Below are positions 5,219 through 8,984 of a stretch of DNA of 8,984 nucleotides, piece by piece. A program made the translations under genes and the position numbers. Origin of the DNA: Candidatus Omnitrophota bacterium (GTDB lineage: Bacteria > Omnitrophota > Gorgyraeia > Zapsychrales > Fredricksoniimonadaceae); assembly GCA_016789035.1 (NCBI GenBank), contig JAEUSC010000125.1, positions 1-8,984 on the forward strand. Direction: 5' to 3'. Within the stretch, counting starts at the first letter, position 1; the number at the start of each line of letters is the position of its first letter. The notes below the pieces were generated by a model. It was not told the DNA's origin. It made no database searches and worked only from the letters and a program-made list of their open reading frames with translations.

Positions 5219-6825
5219 AGAATCATTGTTCCGTGCGACCAGCCCCATCCCGGCATATGTTTCCAATCTCCGAAACGTGCAACAGGCGCAAAGTTATCAT
5301 TGATGTAATTTCCGATCACCGGGCAATATGTTGTTCCCAAGACCCCCAATCCTTGTTCCGGTGACATATAACGGTTGGATAGCACAATGGTGTTGATCTT
5401 CTTGTCCTCAATTTCCTTAATAATTTTTACTTCCTGTTGGGGCGGAATATTGATATGTTCGAAGAAAATTGTCTGGCGAGACGGGCTTGGCCGGTCGGTC
5501 AGATAGTAATAGAGAATGTCGTATGGCAAAGCGAAGAACGTTTCCTCAGGTTTCAAAATCGTGTTGAGATATTTTGTGGTTTCATTGACGGTGGCCACCC
5601 ATTGCGGCTGATTCCCCACATAAACCTTGCCATGGTTTCCTTCGATGAATTGTGAAGCGGTCTGGTTTCGAATGGCGGTTTGCCAGAATTGAATTGTCAT
5701 AATCCCGATCATAAGACCGATGACGGACCATAAAAGGGTGCGGATGATTTTATGCAGATGAGTCCCCACGGTCTCAAAAAGAATGAATGACAGAACAATC
5801 AAAGGCGGCTGTGCCCAAAACCAGCGGTACCATACGCCGCTTTTTAGGAATTCATGAAAGTTGGCCAGCGTATACATTCCGAGCACGATCGCCACGACCT
5901 TCAACGTTGTTTTTTGTTTTGCTGTCAGTGTGTTTGTCACCCACAGAATGATTGTTTGGATAAAACACAATAGGGACAAGACATAAAAGATCAAAAGGAC
6001 GCTTGAGCGTTTGGCTTCGCTCCAGAGGATTTGGACAAATCCCATCATCGCACCCCACGGTGTGGTGTTGTAGGGTTGATCGGCGTTGGAATAGGGAAGG
6101 CATTGGCGGATTTCGTACATCGGAAGCGGTTTTAAAAATTGGTAGTAGATCAGAAAGACCGCAATGGGAAACAGAAAGAGCGCGCAGAAATAGAACAGTT
6201 TCTTTTGAGCATCAAAAGCCACCCGGTTGACACGGTCGACATAAAAAATACTGGCCACAACAACAGCCAGAGAGGACAGGCCGAAGTTAACTTTGATGAG
6301 CGCAAGGACCAGGCAAAATGCGAGGGCCTGCCATAAAGTTGATCGGTTTTGCTTGTGGACATACCGCAAAAGGCACCAGACAACGGCTGTCACCATGAGG
6401 ATCCCGCCGATATGGCTATACGTAAAAAAGAAATCCTGATCGAATGTCCAAAACCAAAGCGCCGTCATCATTGCTGTGAGCGGTGAATAAAGGGAAGCAA
6501 CCGCAAGAAAGCAGAAAATTCCGGCGGCCAGTTTAATAAAGAATTTGCCAATGAGAATACTGTGAATGCTGGCGCCAAAGAGTTTATAAAAGACGGCATA
6601 GTAATACGGCATGAGCGGTCCGTAGACCCACCAGTAATCCTGATAAACAATTTTACCCCGTAAGACTTCTTGAGAGGCTTCCAGATCCCGGCCATGATCG
6701 CCGGTCGACAGCAAATCTTGAAAATTAAGTCCCGGCCATAGGATCAGGATCCCGACGGCAATCGTCATCAGAAGAAAAATGTACCGTGGGGATATCTTAA
6801 AATCATTGTTTTGTTGGGATTTCAT
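5197..6825 (-). CDS. Polytopic membrane glycosyltransferase, GT39/PMT (GT-C fold) type
   Basis: The 542-residue product has about ten membrane segments between residues 15 and 382, then a soluble C-terminal domain at about 395-542. The first extracytoplasmic loop carries the GT-C signature: acidic D43 and D47 after membrane segment 1, then L-R-G-K-I-V-Y-Q-D at 55-63 and Y-G-P at 68-70, matching the 'D...ilxGxxxYxD...yGPl' pattern of ArnT/PMT-like enzymes. These use a polyprenyl-phosphate sugar donor and act on the outer face of the inner membrane. The C-terminal part (FALPYDILYYYLTDR, then INTIVLSNR) resembles tails common in this group. GGAG (6831-6834, read on the minus strand) sits five bases before the ATG, supporting the start. 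It lies 12 bases downstream of the YfhO-like gene, so both are probably co-transcribed. Donor and acceptor are unknown. Confidence 0.8.
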   Translation of the reverse strand: MKSQQNNDFKISPRYIFLLMTIAVGILILWPGLNFQDLLSTGDHGRDLEASQEVLRGKIVYQDYWWVYGPLMPYYYAVFYKLFGASIHSILIGKFFIKLAAGIFCFLAVASLYSPLTAMMTALWFWTFDQDFFFTYSHIGGILMVTAVVWCLLRYVHKQNRSTLWQALAFCLVLALIKVNFGLSSLAVVVASIFYVDRVNRVAFDAQKKLFYFCALFLFPIAVFLIYYQFLKPLPMYEIRQCLPYSNADQPYNTTPWGAMMGFVQILWSEAKRSSVLLIFYVLSLLCFIQTIILWVTNTLTAKQKTTLKVVAIVLGMYTLANFHEFLKSGVWYRWFWAQPPLIVLSFILFETVGTHLHKIIRTLLWSVIGLMIGIMTIQFWQTAIRNQTASQFIEGNHGKVYVGNQPQWVATVNETTKYLNTILKPEETFFALPYDILYYYLTDRPSPSRQTIFFEHINIPPQQEVKIIKEIEDKKINTIVLSNRYMSPEQGLGVLGTTYCPVIGNYINDNFAPVARFGDWKHMPGWGWSHGTMILKRKSSL

Positions 6826-6837
6826 ACAGGCTCCAAA

Positions 6838-8984
6838 TCAAAAAGGGTTATTGTTTTTCTCCCAACGAATGCCGAATAAAATTAGGAGCGGTAGTCCAAG
6901 GGTGGCAACGGCTGCTGAGAGAGTAAGCCATGGTCGCAGATAAGAATGCGGCCAGTATTCCAAAAGGACGGTGTGATCTCCTTGGTCAAGGGGAAAGGCG
7001 ATAAAGCTTTTATTCGCCCGAAAATATTGGATCACATGCCCGTCAAGTGTGATTTTCCATTTGAGGTCATAGGGATAGTGAGCGACGAACCATCCATCGT
7101 GAGCCGTCCGATAGTTGAGGCTTATTTTATCGTTGGTCATTATTCCCACATGGGTGATTCCCTCTCTGTCGACGGACGGATAATCGAGCACAAAGGTCTC
7201 ATTGTGAAATTGGCTATCTGCGGGAATGGCGGCAGTCAGCCATCCTTCCCGGATGTTTTGCACGTCAAACGTATAAGGCCGGATGAGTCGTCCTTGGGTT
7301 TCATCAAAGAAAACGGGTTTCTCGCCTGGAGACTGAAGGCTCAAACGCAGAAAATGCTGATGGTCGGCAAACCATGAGGACGTCAAATGAAAAGGAAAGT
7401 CCGAAGGAAGCCGTGCTGAAAATGACGCGAGCTCTTTTTTTGGGTCCCATTGCATCTGTTGGATGGTTCCGGAAAATGTTTTTGTCTTAAGGACGGGTTG
7501 GACGGAAGGCTTGAAACCGTCCGGCCATCCGTCGGAAAGCTGGTGGACTCTCAGAGGATCATCAATCATGACGACATCCTGGGCGAGACCGGCAGCGGTG
7601 ATTTGCTGCAGCATTCCCGGCTGGGCGTTCACGGCAGCAGAGGCGACCCAGAATGTGGATTTGTTTTGGCGCACATAATTGAGCATTTCACCGTCATTTT
7701 GCCATTCTTTAAATTCTGCATGACGCGGCGTGTGGCCGTTGAGATAAAGAAAATTGAGGATGGGATTCGTCATATTTGAGAAATTGTTTCCCAATCCTTG
7801 AGGAAACCACAGGTAGGTTTCATCTTTAAAGAAGAAATCCGTGGATTGAAATTCCCTCAGCGGTGTGATCTTGGGATTTTCAAATTCGGTAATGACCGGC
7901 CCTGAGTGGAGCGTGGCTTGCAGATCAACCGGCTTGATTTGATAATGAAGTGCATTGTGTTTCTTGATTTTATCAACGGTTAATCCGATGTCTGTGAGTG
8001 TTCCCAGTGTAAGAAGGCAAATGAAGACGGTTTTGGTGGCCTGAGAATATCTAAATGCGGCCCAAAGAATCACCACGATGAGAAATCCGGTATAAGTCGT
8101 TAGGTACAATTGAGGCGCGGCCGGCAGATAGGGCCGTGTGATGGCGGCAATCAGGATGGTTAAAAATCCGATCATCAACCAAGACCTGCGCGTTCGGGCA
8201 TCACAATTTTTAAGCGCAATCAAGCTCTCGATGCCAAGCGCGGCCAAAGGCATCAAAAGGTAGGGCAGCATGGTATAAGTGCCGATATAGTAGGCGCGGC
8301 AGAGAGATTTAAGCGGATTGGTTAAGAAATTGATCCAGTGGGCCACAGTACCAATGTTGATATGTTCGCGGGGGTGGTTCAGCAGCCATAAGAACACAAT
8401 GCTCCAGAGAAAAATCCATCGGAACCGGTTGCGGTTCATAACAAGCCCGCATAAAGCCAGGAACCAGATTGTCCAGCCCAGAAAGTGATAGTCGGTGGAC
8501 AGAAAGTCTAAGGTGTCTTTGAAGAAAAATCGTGGATCACCTAAATGCAGCTCCAATTTATGAAAGTAAAAATTTGGGTTAAACATCTGATGAATGCGGC
8601 TGTCTTCGCTTCCAAAGGCAACATCACCCAAAGCAAAACGGATGATGTAAGCATAGGGGCCGACCAGCACGAGTGCCGCCAGGCTGATCCCCACGATGGC
8701 TGAAATGACATATTTTCTAGACGCTGATTTCAGTCGATTCAGTGCCGAATTCCAGCCGTCGCGGTTATGAAGAGCCGACCAGATCAGACCAGAGAGTGCA
8801 AAAAAGTGCATGCCGATGTAAAGATAGCTGGCGTGGATGATGCCGTTACTCAGACAAATCAAAAAAAATAGCAAAGTGGCGATCAAAAATTGCCACTGCA
8901 ATGTTAAAAAGAAACGCAAAATGAAATACATGAAGATGGGATAGAGGCTCATATAAAACGTTCCCCATGCAAATGCCGGCGCAC
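6838..8984 (-). CDS. YfhO-like large membrane protein, 5' end outside the window
   Basis: The frame remains open past the ATG at 8952 to the window edge. The ten preceding codons read A-P-A-F-A-W-G-T-F-Y, continuing the familiar YfhO-type 'GxPxxxxxxxxLYPxxxxY' stretch, so the true start is beyond the window. About 714 residues are visible. Counted from the ATG at 8952, residues 1-325 hold about eight membrane segments, including a P-L-K-S-L-C-R-A-Y segment like the 'FRxPxR' part of the family. Residues about 330-670 are a large extracytoplasmic domain. Near the end, H-D-G-W-F-V, then K-I-T-L-D-G-H and Q-G-D-H-T-V, match the YfhO 'GWxxxVDG...GxHxVxxxYxP' ending, and a last membrane segment spans about 675-694. 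YfhO relatives are GT-C-type proteins that help glycosylate wall or lipid polymers. The catalytic N-terminal loop is not visible. It precedes the GT39-type gene by 12 bases. Confidence 0.75.
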   Translation of the reverse strand, partial: APAFAWGTFYMSLYPIFMYFILRFFLTLQWQFLIATLLFFLICLSNGIIHASYLYIGMHFFALSGLIWSALHNRDGWNSALNRLKSASRKYVISAIVGISLAALVLVGPYAYIIRFALGDVAFGSEDSRIHQMFNPNFYFHKLELHLGDPRFFFKDTLDFLSTDYHFLGWTIWFLALCGLVMNRNRFRWIFLWSIVFLWLLNHPREHINIGTVAHWINFLTNPLKSLCRAYYIGTYTMLPYLLMPLAALGIESLIALKNCDARTRRSWLMIGFLTILIAAITRPYLPAAPQLYLTTYTGFLIVVILWAAFRYSQATKTVFICLLTLGTLTDIGLTVDKIKKHNALHYQIKPVDLQATLHSGPVITEFENPKITPLREFQSTDFFFKDETYLWFPQGLGNNFSNMTNPILNFLYLNGHTPRHAEFKEWQNDGEMLNYVRQNKSTFWVASAAVNAQPGMLQQITAAGLAQDVVMIDDPLRVHQLSDGWPDGFKPSVQPVLKTKTFSGTIQQMQWDPKKELASFSARLPSDFPFHLTSSWFADHQHFLRLSLQSPGEKPVFFDETQGRLIRPYTFDVQNIREGWLTAAIPADSQFHNETFVLDYPSVDREGITHVGIMTNDKISLNYRTAHDGWFVAHYPYDLKWKITLDGHVIQYFRANKSFIAFPLDQGDHTVLLEYWPHSYLRPWLTLSAAVATLGLPLLILFGIRWEKNNNPF

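Noticed and set aside
6946..7377. 143-residue open frame on the plus strand inside the YfhO-like gene
   Set aside because: It is a shadow frame; the minus-strand frame carries the YfhO-type C-terminal pattern over the same bases.
7450..7779. 109-residue open frame on the plus strand inside the YfhO-like gene
   Set aside because: It lies antisense to the extracytoplasmic domain of the membrane protein and has no motif of its own.
8950..8952. ATG at 8952 (minus strand) as the true start of the YfhO-like protein
   Set aside because: The frame stays open upstream and its codons continue a typical family sequence, so the ATG is most likely internal.

Overview
The window most resembles a genome fragment from Candidatus Omnitrophota (formerly OP3). 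This rests on the 1109-residue secreted protein at 436-3765. Its N-terminal half and its short glycine-rich C-terminal tail look like modules I remember recurring across large exported proteins of that phylum. No rRNA, tRNA or other taxonomic marker is present, so the assignment is an inference from memory, not a database result. I see no CRISPR array, tRNA, insertion sequence, integrase or phage gene.

Layout. (1) 1-288, plus strand: the 3' end of an ABC-transporter ATPase gene with a TOBE domain, probably of the molybdate (ModC-like) type. (2) 289-435: a 147-base intergenic stretch with a plausible sigma-70-type promoter. (3) 436-3765, plus: a very large exported protein of unknown function. 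It appears mosaic: signal peptide, conserved N-terminal block in two parts, a GC-rich palindromic repeat translated in frame between the two parts, an AT-richer and unfamiliar middle, and a conserved-looking GGID tail. (4) 3766-4016: a 251-base gap holding a possible promoter and a long leader. (5) 4017-5108, plus: a tight run of five very small genes, namely two consecutive cold-shock-domain proteins, a divergent RNA polymerase omega subunit, a 46-residue zinc-finger-like protein and translation initiation factor IF-1. (6) 5109-5196: a short convergent gap with a small hairpin. (7) 5197-8984, minus: a two-gene operon of polytopic membrane proteins, a YfhO-like protein (5' end beyond the window) followed by a GT39/PMT-like glycosyltransferase.

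How the parts may work together. The five-gene cluster is the most coherent system. The two cold-shock proteins and IF-1 are predicted OB-fold nucleic-acid binders. Omega is an RNA polymerase assembly factor, and the 46-residue protein is basic and cysteine-rich. Reading frames overlap by 7 and 4 bases or are separated by about 20, so co-translation and shared control of transcription and translation are likely; a long leader before the first cold-shock gene would suit post-transcriptional control. The minus-strand pair probably transfers sugars from polyprenyl-phosphate carriers at the membrane. The giant protein is exported, but its job cannot be read from the sequence.
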